A DNA stretch of 64,000 bases, from NCBI GenBank assembly GCA_023421795.1, contig JAEZSO010000001.1:124001-188000 (forward strand), given 5' to 3'. Positions within the stretch are counted from its first letter, which is position 1. Each line of letters opens with the position of its first letter. The translations under genes and the position numbers were made by a program. Source of the stretch: Cyanobacteria bacterium OH_PDB_230. GTDB lineage: Bacteria; Cyanobacteriota; Vampirovibrionia; Gastranaerophilales; Gastranaerophilaceae. Below, in pieces: positions 1-8,182 of this stretch. The notes beneath the pieces are model-generated. The model was not told where the DNA came from and searched no databases. It saw only the letters and a program-made list of their open reading frames with translations.

Positions 1-976
1 TCGGTCTTGGCATACCTCTTTCACCTTCGATTGAAGCGATTAGTGCAGTTTCTTCACCGCAAACGAATGCTCCGGCACCTTCTTTGATGTGGATAACAAA
101 GTTGAAGTCAGTTCCCATTATTTTTTGTCCAAGGTATCCTGCTTCTTCAGCTTTAGCTATTGCTATTCTTAAACGTTTAATCGCAAGAGGATATTCAGCT
201 CTTACGTATATGTACGCTTCATCAGCGCCTATCGCGTATCCCGCTATAGCCATACCTTCAAGAAGTTTGTGAGGGTCACCTTCCATTATACTTCTATCCA
301 TGAATGCGCCCGGGTCTCCTTCGTCGCCGTTACATACTACATATTTTTTTTCGCTTTGAGCTGCGGCAGTAAATCTCCACTTTCTGCCTGTAGGGAAGCC
401 TCCGCCTCCTCTTCCTCTTAATCCTGATTTTTCGATTTCATCTATAACTGCTTCAGGGCTGTTATCTTTTAAAACTTTTGCTAAAGCTTCATAACCACCT
501 ACGGCAACAGCTTCATCTAAAGATTCAGCGTTGATGTGCCCGCAGTTTGCAAGCGAAGTTCTTGTTTGTTTTGCATAGAAATTAATTTCTTCACTTTTGA
601 ATATATGTTTACCGGTATTCGGGTCTGTATATAAAAGTCTTTCAACAGGTTTGCCGTTTTTAATGTGGCTTTCGACGATTTCTTCAACGTCATTTAATTT
701 TACTTTTACATAAGTCACGTCCAAATCAGGTATTATAACTAAAACACCTTGTTCACAGAACCCGTGGCATCCTGTTGGAACCGTTGTCATTTTGTCATGG
801 TCTGAAAGAATTGAAACGTTTGCTCCAAGTTCATTGAATTTATTTATGACTTCAAGGGAACCGTTAGCAACGCAACCGGTACCTGCGCAAACAAGTACTC
901 TTAGTCCCTGAGCTGTCAAAGATTCCAGCGCTTTCTTCTTTTCGTCTGAAATATTTATACTTAGCGTGTTTACCAT
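1..976 (-). CDS. hndC: NAD(P)-linked hydrogenase/NuoF-like flavoprotein subunit (HndC/HydB type), 3' end outside window
   Basis: Reading leftward from an ATG at 976, the frame stays open to the window edge (about 325 residues). The N-terminus is a thioredoxin-like [2Fe-2S] domain (C30, C35 in VCAGTGC, then GCHGFCEQG). It is followed by the NuoF core, with the glycine-rich GRGGGGFPTGRKW and CNGDEGDPGAF that bind FMN and NAD(H), and GAGAFVCGEETAL. The N-terminal ferredoxin-like extension is typical of NADH- or NADP-linked FeFe hydrogenases and not of complex I NuoF. The protein would pass electrons between NAD(P)H and the hydrogenase catalytic subunit, expected just beyond the left edge. It starts one base after the stop of the NuoE-like gene, so the two are co-translated. 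A formate dehydrogenase-linked diaphorase is the main alternative. Confidence 0.88.
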   Translation of the reverse strand, partial: MVNTLSINISDEKKKALESLTAQGLRVLVCAGTGCVANGSLEVINKFNELGANVSILSDHDKMTTVPTGCHGFCEQGVLVIIPDLDVTYVKVKLNDVEEIVESHIKNGKPVERLLYTDPNTGKHIFKSEEINFYAKQTRTSLANCGHINAESLDEAVAVGGYEALAKVLKDNSPEAVIDEIEKSGLRGRGGGGFPTGRKWRFTAAAQSEKKYVVCNGDEGDPGAFMDRSIMEGDPHKLLEGMAIAGYAIGADEAYIYVRAEYPLAIKRLRIAIAKAEEAGYLGQKIMGTDFNFVIHIKEGAGAFVCGEETALIASIEGERGMPRP

Positions 977-977
977 A

Positions 978-1478
978 TTAGCCCTCTTTTTCTTCTTTAA
1001 TAATAGTGTCTAAAACAACTTTCATTGCGTCAGTTGTCATTTGAGGATAAACTTTTTCGTTTATGACAACAACAGGAGCTAACCCGCAAGCGCCGAGGCA
1101 ACTTACTGTTTCGCAAGAGAACAATCCGTCATCTGTTGTTAGTTTCCCTTCTGGAAGATTTAATTTTGCTTGGATAGCTCTTAGTACAGGCATAGAACCT
1201 CTTACGTGACAAGCTGTTCCGTCGCAAACTTTTACTTCAAATTTGCCTTTTGGGTCTAAGCTGAATTGTGCATAAAAAGTTGCAACTCCATATACTGTTG
1301 CTGGTGATAATCCTTCAATTTTTGTTCCAATGTAAGTCATAACATCAACCGGCAGGTATCTGTATACTTCTTGAATTTTTTGTAGGATAGCAATAAGATT
1401 GGCTTTTTTAGCAGAATAAGATTCAATAATCTCATCAATCTTTTTGTAGTCGATTTTTGTCTGACTTGCAGTTGTCAT
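978..1478 (-). CDS. hndA: NuoE-like [2Fe-2S] subunit of NAD(P)-linked hydrogenase (HndA/HydC type)
   Basis: This 166-residue protein has the NuoE/HndA layout: a helical N-terminus, then a thioredoxin-like domain carrying the four [2Fe-2S] ligands C85, C90, C127 and C131 (CDGTAC and CETVSCLGAC). The motif YGVATFYAQF is typical of the family. It passes electrons between the flavin subunit and the other clusters of a soluble complex. It is the first gene of the operon and lies one base upstream of the NuoF-like gene. An AAAGGAG ribosome site precedes the ATG. A palindromic operator-like sequence lies about 60 bases upstream. Complex I is less likely because no membrane subunits follow and the partner carries the hydrogenase-type N-terminal domain. 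Confidence 0.88.
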   Translation of the reverse strand: MTTASQTKIDYKKIDEIIESYSAKKANLIAILQKIQEVYRYLPVDVMTYIGTKIEGLSPATVYGVATFYAQFSLDPKGKFEVKVCDGTACHVRGSMPVLRAIQAKLNLPEGKLTTDDGLFSCETVSCLGACGLAPVVVINEKVYPQMTTDAMKVVLDTIIKEEKEG

Positions 1479-1535
1479 TTTACTCTCCTTTGTAAATATA
1501 TGTTTTCAAATATGTTATAGGCGAATGTAACGTTG

Positions 1536-1553
1536 GTGTGAAAAAAATCACAA
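1536..1553. promoter_or_regulatory. Candidate Rex or CRP/FNR-family operator upstream of the hydrogenase genes
   Basis: The sequence TGTGAAAAAAATCACA is a perfect TGTGA-N6-TCACA palindrome. Extended to 18 bases it matches 12 of the 14 specified positions of the Rex consensus TTGTGAA-N4-TTCACAA. Its centre lies about 66 bases upstream of the hndA start. Rex senses NADH/NAD+ and represses fermentative and hydrogenase genes in several phyla, which suits the target. A CRP/FNR-type site fits equally well by sequence. No regulator gene is in the window. Confidence 0.5.
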
Positions 1554-1638
1554 TTTACACTTAATATAATTATCCTACTTCAAGGAATAAAATCAAGTAA
1601 ATCGTTTAAATTGTTGATGCCGTTTTTTTTATTGTTAT

Positions 1639-2595
1639 TTATGAATTTACGGCTATATTTAGGGCACAGGTCATGCTGTTTTCGTTTGCTAAATTTTTAC
1701 CGGCAATATCGAAGGCTGTCCCATGTGCAGGAGAGGTTCTCAGTATATCCAGACCTATAGTAGTATTTACAGAATTATCTATTGCTAAGAGTTTTATCGG
1801 TATAAGGCCTTGATCGTGATAGCTCGCTATATAACAGTCGTAGGTCGGTTTTTTGTTTTCTTTCAAGTCCTTGGAAAGGTTTGAGAATAATCCGTCGGAT
1901 GGGAATGGACCATAAATATCGATATCGTTTTCTTTCAGGCTATCGATGGCTGGAATGAATTCTTTTATTTCTTCATCTCCAAAAAGACCGTTTTCTCCGG
2001 CGTGGGGGTTTAGAGAGCACAGTGCAAGTTTAGGTTTTTCAATTCCAAAGTCTTTTTTAAGAGAGTTATTCAAATTTATTATTTTTTCGGTTATAAAATC
2101 TTTTTTAAGCATATTTGGAATTTCTTTTAATGCAATGTGTCTTGTCAGAAGAAATATCCTTATATCCTCGCATATAAACAGCATTTCTGCCTTCTGTCCT
2201 TCTTTTTTTGTTAATTTCTCTATTATTTCCGTTTGTCCCGCATAGTGATATCCCGCCATGTTCATTGCAAATTTAGAAACAGGCCCTGTTACAATTGCTT
2301 TTATCTCTTTATTGTTAGCAAGTTCACATGCTTTTTCTATCGCTTTGAAAGAAAATGCACCTGCTTCTTTTGTTTCAAGACGTATTTTTAAGTCTTTTGT
2401 TTCAAAAGGGATATTAATTATGTCGTAATTATTGTTTAATTTTAGGTTTAATTCTTTTTCGTAAAAGTCAAAAACCAGCTCGTTCCCGATTATAATAACC
2501 TTCTCTGGTGGAAGGTTTAATTTGTTTAATGATTTGATAATAATCTCCGGAGAAATACTGTTAGGATCTCCAAGGGTTATCGCAATTTTTTTCAT
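1639..2595 (-). CDS. pdxA: PdxA-family dehydrogenase (4-phosphohydroxy-L-threonine or D-threonate/D-erythronate 4-phosphate type)
   Basis: The 318 residues align with PdxA throughout: N-terminal AITLGDPNSISPEI, VTGPVSK, the metal-binding histidines in LLTRH, LNPHAGENG and ASYHDQGLIP, and the C-terminal TSPAHGTAFDIAG. PdxA oxidises and decarboxylates 4-phosphohydroxy-L-threonine in pyridoxal phosphate synthesis. PdxA2 paralogues act on D-threonate or D-erythronate 4-phosphate made by DUF1537 kinases. Here the start codon overlaps the stop of a DUF1537 kinase (TAATG), which favours the sugar-acid role. One oddity is that the usual GHTE substrate-binding motif reads AGQTE, with Gln at about 121 in place of His. 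A dual role in B6 synthesis cannot be excluded. Confidence 0.85.
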   Translation of the reverse strand: MKKIAITLGDPNSISPEIIIKSLNKLNLPPEKVIIIGNELVFDFYEKELNLKLNNNYDIINIPFETKDLKIRLETKEAGAFSFKAIEKACELANNKEIKAIVTGPVSKFAMNMAGYHYAGQTEIIEKLTKKEGQKAEMLFICEDIRIFLLTRHIALKEIPNMLKKDFITEKIINLNNSLKKDFGIEKPKLALCSLNPHAGENGLFGDEEIKEFIPAIDSLKENDIDIYGPFPSDGLFSNLSKDLKENKKPTYDCYIASYHDQGLIPIKLLAIDNSVNTTIGLDILRTSPAHGTAFDIAGKNLANENSMTCALNIAVNS

Positions 2596-3899
2596 TATTT
2601 ATGTTGCTCGAAATATTTTAAGACTTCAACCAGGGTGTTTGGATTTCCAAGATTTCCTGATTTTGTTACTATCCATTGAGCCTTATGGTCTATGCATAAA
2701 GGAATAGCGGGTGCGACAGCGTCTATAAGTTGGATGTTTTGGCTGTCTATTGCCTTGCAGCACTTATAAGATGTTTCTCCGCCTATCGTTATAAGGATGA
2801 CGTCTTTTTGCTCGATAATTTTTTTTGTAATAGCTGCAAGATAGTCGCCTATCAATGAGGTAAACTTTTGTTTGGTGAGTTCATGTTGGAAGAGGACATT
2901 CTGCAATTCTTCACGGTTCTCTATTAATTGCGAAGAATGAACAACGACAATATTGTCTTTTATCAAATTCCTTGAAGCTCTTTCGGCCACTTCTTCAAAA
3001 TCTTGATTAAGAATGTTTTCAAGTTTAAGCTCTATAAAGTATGTGTTCTCAAAATAATCATCATCCGCCAGTTTTTTAATCTGATTTTTCGTCAATTCAG
3101 TTGAGCTTCCTGATACTATAAGCTTTGGAAGTTCCGGTATTACTTTGGCAATATGCTGGTATTTCATATCTGGTAGCCAGATATTTCCAAGAACCTGTGC
3201 AGCACCGGCGGAGCCGCAAGGTAAAATTTTGTGAGTGCATTTTTCAATTGCAAGTACGATCTGTTCAATATCGGTTGTAGAAACAGCATCGACTACGATT
3301 AATTTTTTTCCTTGAGTAATAAGTTTATTAAGTTCAACAAGGATTGGCCCTGCGCCTTTCATTACGGTTTTTAGCTCCAGAAGGGCAACAAGATCTTGAT
3401 CTTCTTCTTTTAACTGCTTTTTCAGGATCAGAGGAATGTGAGACTCATAAATAGGTGAATGAGGGTCTCTTGCAAGTTCCGTTCTTTCTATCGGAATACC
3501 TTTTAATAGGTGATAGCCTCCTATTGTTATTCTTCCTTCGTTTGGAAAAGCGGGAAGAATTATTGCAGCATCCCATTCCAACACTTCAAGCATCGCAAGT
3601 GCTTCTACCGCTATATTCCCCCTGAGAGTGGAATCAATTTTTTTGTAAAAACAATCTATATTTAACTTTTCAATTAAATTTTTTGTGGCGATTTTGACTT
3701 TTTCTTTTGCTGTTTCAGGGTCACAGTTTCTGCTTTCTGTAGATATTGCCCATGCCTGAGTATGGGTTTTGCATTCAGGAAGGTCATTGTAATCCAGTAC
3801 AATTTGAGTGTTGCAACCTCTAAGATGGAACTGAAGCGCTGTATCATTTGCGCCTGTTAAGTCATCGGCTATTATTCCTATTGAATTTGAAATAAACAT
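2595..3899 (-). CDS. Four-carbon acid sugar kinase, DUF1537 family (DtnK/OtnK-like)
   Basis: The 434-residue protein has the two-domain DUF1537 architecture. The N-terminal domain carries IIADDLTGANDT (about residues 8-19) and KKIDSTLRGN. The C-terminal nucleotide-binding domain carries SGSSTELTKNQI, LITIGGETSYK and VTKSGNLG. Characterised relatives phosphorylate D-threonate, D-erythronate or 3-oxo-tetronates at O-4. The gene is upstream of and overlaps the PdxA-like gene by one base, the classic PdxA2-kinase pair. An AGGA ribosome site precedes the ATG, and the ssb stop is 12 bases upstream. No transporter or isomerase for a sugar-acid pathway is visible nearby, so the substrate is unknown. 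Confidence 0.87.
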   Translation of the reverse strand: MFISNSIGIIADDLTGANDTALQFHLRGCNTQIVLDYNDLPECKTHTQAWAISTESRNCDPETAKEKVKIATKNLIEKLNIDCFYKKIDSTLRGNIAVEALAMLEVLEWDAAIILPAFPNEGRITIGGYHLLKGIPIERTELARDPHSPIYESHIPLILKKQLKEEDQDLVALLELKTVMKGAGPILVELNKLITQGKKLIVVDAVSTTDIEQIVLAIEKCTHKILPCGSAGAAQVLGNIWLPDMKYQHIAKVIPELPKLIVSGSSTELTKNQIKKLADDDYFENTYFIELKLENILNQDFEEVAERASRNLIKDNIVVVHSSQLIENREELQNVLFQHELTKQKFTSLIGDYLAAITKKIIEQKDVILITIGGETSYKCCKAIDSQNIQLIDAVAPAIPLCIDHKAQWIVTKSGNLGNPNTLVEVLKYFEQHK

Positions 3900-3911
3900 A
3901 TGAAATCCTGA

Positions 3912-4232
3912 TTAGTTCTCGTTTTTGCCCAATAGTCTTAAGGAATTAGCTCTTATTATAAATCTTTCTTTTTGAACGCCGTCCGGACCGCTCCATTTGT
4001 TGGCGACAAGTCTGCCGTCAATACCTACCCAGCGACCTTTTTTGACGTATTCGCCGGCAACTTCCGCGGCTTTATCCCATAGTTCGATATTAAACCAGTC
4101 TGTTACTTCTCCTTTTGATTTGGAGTCCCATCTTGATATCGCCATAGAAAAAGTTGTTTTTACCTTTCCTGACTCAAAATACTTCATTTCAGGGTCTTGT
4201 CCCGCGCGGCCAACTAAAACGACTGAGTTCAT
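3912..4232 (-). CDS. ssb: Single-stranded DNA-binding protein, short form
   Basis: The 106 residues form one OB fold of the bacterial SSB type: MNSVVLVGRAGQDPEMKY, then TTFSMAISRW, WFNIELWDKAAEVAGEYVKKG and GRLVANKW. It coats single-stranded DNA in replication and repair. The protein ends at LLGKNEN just after the OB fold, so the disordered linker and acidic DDIPF-like tip that recruits partners in E. coli are absent. Short tail-less SSBs are known in cyanobacteria and relatives. AAGGA lies 8 bases before the ATG. It heads the ssb-kinase-pdxA group. It could be a secondary SSB with the main copy elsewhere. Confidence 0.87.
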   Translation of the reverse strand: MNSVVLVGRAGQDPEMKYFESGKVKTTFSMAISRWDSKSKGEVTDWFNIELWDKAAEVAGEYVKKGRWVGIDGRLVANKWSGPDGVQKERFIIRANSLRLLGKNEN

Positions 4233-4336
4233 AATTAATATCCTTATATATTTTTCACTTTACAAGATTGATTATAGTAAAAAGGTTTTACTTTTCAAAA
4301 TTATATACATAGATATATTAAGTTTTATTCTTCATT

Positions 4337-5326
4337 TTAGTAAGTGACGTTATGCTTTTTTATTTCCATCATTAATTTTGCTCTGTCGTAGAGTGCAAAA
4401 TCGAGTTCAAGTTCTTTGGCTTTATTTTCCGCGAAATCAAAAACTTCAAACATTTGGACAAGCTTATTTTCGTTTTCTTTATTTATGTTTAGCCATCTGC
4501 CTTCAATCTCAAAGATTACAGATGATATTCCGATATTTTTAGTCTTCAACAAAAAATTCTCAATTTCGGTTTTGTTGTCGTTTATCCCTTCCAGAACAAT
4601 ATATTTTGTTTTGACAAGTCCTTTTTTAGACTGCGCTTTGGCGTATTTTTCAAGATGATTCCATACCCTTTTATAAGATGGGACTTGTTTTATTTTTTTA
4701 TGTAATTCTTCTGTTGCTGAATCAGGTGATACAACAAGTTCTATGTATCCGTTTTTAAGGCCTGTTTCTATCGCTTTACTGAAATTTGTTGCAGAAGAAT
4801 GAATCATTATAGGGGGGCAGCCTTCTCTACATAAGGGAAGAAGGAGGTTCAAAAGTTTTTCAAATTCTTTAAGTACGGTAACTTCCCCTCCGGCAAAATT
4901 GACATGGTCAATTCGTGTAAGATATTTTTTATCTATCATTTCTTCTATTATCGGGAAAATAGGGTATATTTTCTCCGAGTTATAAAGTTTTTTATCTTCC
5001 ATCGTGTAGCAGTACACGCATTTTGAATCGCATTTGGACCAGTGATCGATGTTTATGGTGTCTATTTGTTTGTCTATATCAGGCCAGTCTTTTTCTTCCA
5101 AAAACACGCAGTCTTTGCATTTGTAATAGACTTCACCTTGCTTGTGAAGGTTTCTGATTTTGTTTTTAAATGCAAAAAATTTGTCCCAGTCTATAGGGCC
5201 TCCGTTATAATCGTCTATTATTACTGTTCTTCCTAAAAAATTCGGTCTGCATAGACAGCAGATTTTTATTGACTCTTTTGAAAAATCAATTCCTCTTTCT
5301 ATCCAAGTACAGCTTTTATAAATCAA
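4337..5326 (-). CDS. Radical SAM protein, paralogue of the divergent neighbour
   Basis: The 329-residue protein has a radical SAM core with the cluster motif CDSKCVYCYT (CxxxCxxC), FAGGEVT for SAM binding and VVSPDSAT further on. An N-terminal module of about 90 residues contains C22, C23 and C26, then GRTVIIDDYNG, DWDKFFAFKN and CKDCVFLEE, so extra Cys-ligated metal is possible. No SPASM-type seven-Cys C-terminus is seen. Start is a TTG preceded by AAGG at suitable spacing. The divergent gene at 5453 is a clear paralogue sharing the same N-terminal module. The substrate is unknown; no peptide or glycan partner gene is adjacent. Confidence 0.75.
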   Translation of the reverse strand: MIYKSCTWIERGIDFSKESIKICCLCRPNFLGRTVIIDDYNGGPIDWDKFFAFKNKIRNLHKQGEVYYKCKDCVFLEEKDWPDIDKQIDTINIDHWSKCDSKCVYCYTMEDKKLYNSEKIYPIFPIIEEMIDKKYLTRIDHVNFAGGEVTVLKEFEKLLNLLLPLCREGCPPIMIHSSATNFSKAIETGLKNGYIELVVSPDSATEELHKKIKQVPSYKRVWNHLEKYAKAQSKKGLVKTKYIVLEGINDNKTEIENFLLKTKNIGISSVIFEIEGRWLNINKENENKLVQMFEVFDFAENKAKELELDFALYDRAKLMMEIKKHNVTY

Positions 5327-5452
5327 GACAAGCCTTCTTTCAAACTAATATATTATTAAATTAATAATAGCTTATAGCATTTGTACGTTGCAACTGTTAT
5401 TTATATTATAATGTTTGTAAAATAATTTGTGTATAAAAAAGTTAGGCGGAAT

Positions 5453-6451
5453 ATGGCGAAATATAAAACGTGTCCCTGGTTAGAACATGGTATTGTTTTT
5501 GACCATTGTAATATCGTCAGAAATTGCAGTCATTTTAATCCTTCGACAGGAGGAAGGCCCGTTATTTATGAAAATTATCACGGCGAATTGTTTGATTGGG
5601 ATAAGTTTTGGGCTTTAAAAAATTCATATAGAGAAAACGCGAAAAGAAACGAATTACCTTCTCAGTGCATAGATTGTATGTGTTTACACGAAAAGGAATG
5701 TGAAGAAGCATCTTCAAGAGATGAAAAATATATAGACAGGATTCTATTGACCCCATGGGTTGAATGTAACTCCAGATGCTTGTATTGCAGCGCGCCGACA
5801 GAGACTTTCGTGCTTGAAAACACTAAATCGTTCAAGGTTTTGCCTGTAATGCAGGATTTTATAGAAAATAACGTGTTTTCAGAAGACGTAAGTATAGATT
5901 TTGCGGGTGGTGAACCTACTATTTATCCTGAATTCGACAAGCTTTTGGACCTTTTTGTTTCTAAAGGCTTTAAAGATATAGTTGTACATACAAACGCCAT
6001 AAGATTCAGCAAATCGATAGAAAACGCAATAAAAAAAATGGGGTTGAAGTTATTGATTTCTGTAGATTCGGCTACAAAAGAAATGCACGAAAAGATCAAA
6101 GGCGTAAAAACTTATGACCAGGTATGGAAAAGCATAAAAAAATACGCTAAAGCACAGAAAAAAGATAAAAGCTTAGTCAGGCTTAAATATATAATCCTTC
6201 CGGGAGTTAACGACAACAGAGATGAGCTTGAAAAGTGGCTGTTAAAATGCAAAAAAACAGGCATAAATGATGTTGTTTTAAATATAGATTTCAACTGGCT
6301 TATAAAATATATTAACGATGTCCCTCAGGAAATAAGAAATTTGGTCAACGATACGCAGCAAAAAGCCGAGGAATTAGGTATGAACCTTGTGTTATACCCG
6401 CAGCTTATTGAAATCCAAAGAAAATATGAAAACTGTAATTGTTCAGAATAA
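5453..6451 (+). CDS. Radical SAM protein, paralogue of the divergent neighbour
   Basis: This protein carries the radical SAM motif CNSRCLYCSA, the FAGGEPT SAM-binding stretch and LISVDSATKEMHEKIKG. Its N-terminal module matches the neighbour: TCPWLEHGIVF, GRPVIYENYHG, DWDKFWALKN and a CIDCMC pair. I place the start at ATG 5453 because GGCGG lies just upstream; a GTG at 5429 would add eight residues. The C-terminus ends with a short CNC motif. It lies in divergent orientation from its paralogue with a 126-base shared promoter region, suggesting gene duplication by inversion. The substrate is unknown. The FAGGEPT motif argues for an active enzyme. Confidence 0.75.
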   Translation: MAKYKTCPWLEHGIVFDHCNIVRNCSHFNPSTGGRPVIYENYHGELFDWDKFWALKNSYRENAKRNELPSQCIDCMCLHEKECEEASSRDEKYIDRILLTPWVECNSRCLYCSAPTETFVLENTKSFKVLPVMQDFIENNVFSEDVSIDFAGGEPTIYPEFDKLLDLFVSKGFKDIVVHTNAIRFSKSIENAIKKMGLKLLISVDSATKEMHEKIKGVKTYDQVWKSIKKYAKAQKKDKSLVRLKYIILPGVNDNRDELEKWLLKCKKTGINDVVLNIDFNWLIKYINDVPQEIRNLVNDTQQKAEELGMNLVLYPQLIEIQRKYENCNCSE

Positions 6452-6454
6452 CGC

Positions 6455-6727
6455 TTACTCGGTTTTATCTTCTTTTTTAACTTTTTCTGTTATATGTATT
6501 GCGATTGCAGGAAGCAAAAAGAATTGGAATAAAACTATTTTCCAATAGCTCATTGCATAAATAACTACATCCAACAATTTTTCTTGCGACATAGGGAAGA
6601 AATGGTTGACGTAATTGTACATAGGGCCAAAAAACTTGGTATATATTATTGTGGCAACAATCAACAGGATATATCCCATAATAAATGTTTTAAAAAGTAC
6701 TTTTTTAACGAAATTTGCTGTTTCCAT
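6455..6727 (-). CDS. Small membrane protein of unknown function
   Basis: The 90-residue protein has two predicted membrane segments, about residues 11-32 (FKTFIMGYILLIVATIIYT) and 57-78 (YAMSYWKIVLFQFFLLPAIA), with a short loop rich in aromatic residues and a charged C-terminal tail (EKVKKEDKTE). No family is recognised. It converges on the radical SAM gene with 3 bases between stops and lies 45 bases downstream of the cca start, reading the other side of a small gap. GGAGGCATTCT precedes the ATG, which supports real translation. Confidence 0.6.
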   Translation of the reverse strand: METANFVKKVLFKTFIMGYILLIVATIIYTKFFGPMYNYVNHFFPMSQEKLLDVVIYAMSYWKIVLFQFFLLPAIAIHITEKVKKEDKTE

Positions 6728-6772
6728 TAGAATGCCTCCGGTTATTCTGATAATTTATTATGAAAAATTATA

Positions 6773-8182
6773 TTAATCAACATCAATTCGATTAATAAAC
6801 TCTATTGCCTCTTCTCTTGATGTTATATCGCCTGCAAGTTGAGCTTCTTTTAGTTTTTTTATAATAACACCCAGACTTTTACCCTGCTCCAAGTTCTTTA
6901 TTTGCATAATTTCTAGACCATCTAAGAGTTTAGGCAAAGGTTTTATCGAATCTCTCAACTTTATATAGTTATTAAGCAGGCAGCTTAATCCGGAAATGTT
7001 TTTTGAAGTGATTTCTTCTGTTATCTCAGGGCCTTGCGCGGATAACCTGTCAGCTACCGCTATCGCGATGACATCTATTACTTCAGTTTCCATTTTTCTG
7101 TAGAATTTCATTTGAGATTTGTCCGAAAAATCTTCATTACAGACGACAGCGGATGGATAAATGTGGTATTTTATGAGCTTTTGCACGTATGCAATTTGTT
7201 TTTTTGAAAACTTAAGTTCTTTTAAAATCGGGCAAACAAGTTTTGAACCTACATCATCATGCTTGAAAAATCGATGTTTTTTCGTTTCTTCCTCAATCGT
7301 CCAGGTTGTCGGTTTTCCAATATCATGGCAGAATGCCGCCAGTTTAAGAAAAGCGAGTCTCTTGGCGTTTCCCATAGAATTTGAGTCAAGATGTTCTTTT
7401 ACTTCTTCCTTTGCATCTTCATAATACAATTGAACCTGTTTCACTGTCTCTATACTGTGGTTAAACAAATCCAGATGATGATGAGGATTATTAGGCACTG
7501 TTTTGACAGCTTTCATTATGGGGAAAATAAGTTCCAACAAGGAAAAACTATCCATCTGTTTTAAAGCTAAATCGGCATACTTGCCTTCAAAGAGTTTTAT
7601 TAATTCGGTGTTTATTCTTTCTTTTGCAGGATTTAATATCTTAGAGGAATGTTTTTTTACAATCTCTGACAGGGAATCATCAATTTTAAATCCAAGTTTA
7701 GAATAAAACCTGAAAATTCTTAACAATCTTAAAGGGTCGTCAATAAAATTTTGCTCTGATATTCCTTTTATTACTTGGTTTTCTATGTCTTTTAAGCCGC
7801 CAGTAAGGTCTATGAATTCGTTTCTGTTTAAATCAAAAGCAATGGCATTAAGGGTTAAATCCCTTCTTAAAATGTCTTTTTCAATGTTATTTTCGATAGG
7901 GGCAGCAAAATCTATGTAGTTTGTTTTGTCTTTTAGAACTACTCTGTAGATTTTGTTTTCAGTATCTAAGGGCACAAAAGAGGCCTCAAGTTTTTTTGAT
8001 ATTTCAAAGGAAAGCTTTTCTATGTCGCAGTCTTCGACAACAATATCCCTGTCAAAGTTTTCGTATCCCATTAATAAGTCTCTGATGAAACCGCCGACAA
8101 GATACGCCTTGTATCCCTTCAAATAAGGCATAATAAGGTTTATTACCGGGTCATTTTGTATTTTTTCTATATAGTTATTCAT
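6773..8182 (-). CDS. cca: CCA tRNA nucleotidyltransferase / poly(A) polymerase with HD domain
   Basis: The 469-residue protein has the class II nucleotidyltransferase head: YLVGGFIRDLLMG and the metal-binding DRD in FDRDIVVED, followed by RRDLTLNAIAFDL and the RLLRIFRFYSKLGF helix typical of CCA-adding enzymes. A C-terminal HD domain is visible at FCHDIGKPTT. It adds or repairs the 3' CCA of tRNA. The HD domain can give phosphodiesterase or phosphatase activity. It overlaps the rsmE stop by 8 bases, so the two are translationally coupled. The tRNA-Lys in this window encodes its own CCA, so here a repair role suffices for that tRNA at least. A poly(A) polymerase paralogue is the alternative. 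Confidence 0.9.
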   Translation of the reverse strand: MNNYIEKIQNDPVINLIMPYLKGYKAYLVGGFIRDLLMGYENFDRDIVVEDCDIEKLSFEISKKLEASFVPLDTENKIYRVVLKDKTNYIDFAAPIENNIEKDILRRDLTLNAIAFDLNRNEFIDLTGGLKDIENQVIKGISEQNFIDDPLRLLRIFRFYSKLGFKIDDSLSEIVKKHSSKILNPAKERINTELIKLFEGKYADLALKQMDSFSLLELIFPIMKAVKTVPNNPHHHLDLFNHSIETVKQVQLYYEDAKEEVKEHLDSNSMGNAKRLAFLKLAAFCHDIGKPTTWTIEEETKKHRFFKHDDVGSKLVCPILKELKFSKKQIAYVQKLIKYHIYPSAVVCNEDFSDKSQMKFYRKMETEVIDVIAIAVADRLSAQGPEITEEITSKNISGLSCLLNNYIKLRDSIKPLPKLLDGLEIMQIKNLEQGKSLGVIIKKLKEAQLAGDITSREEAIEFINRIDVD

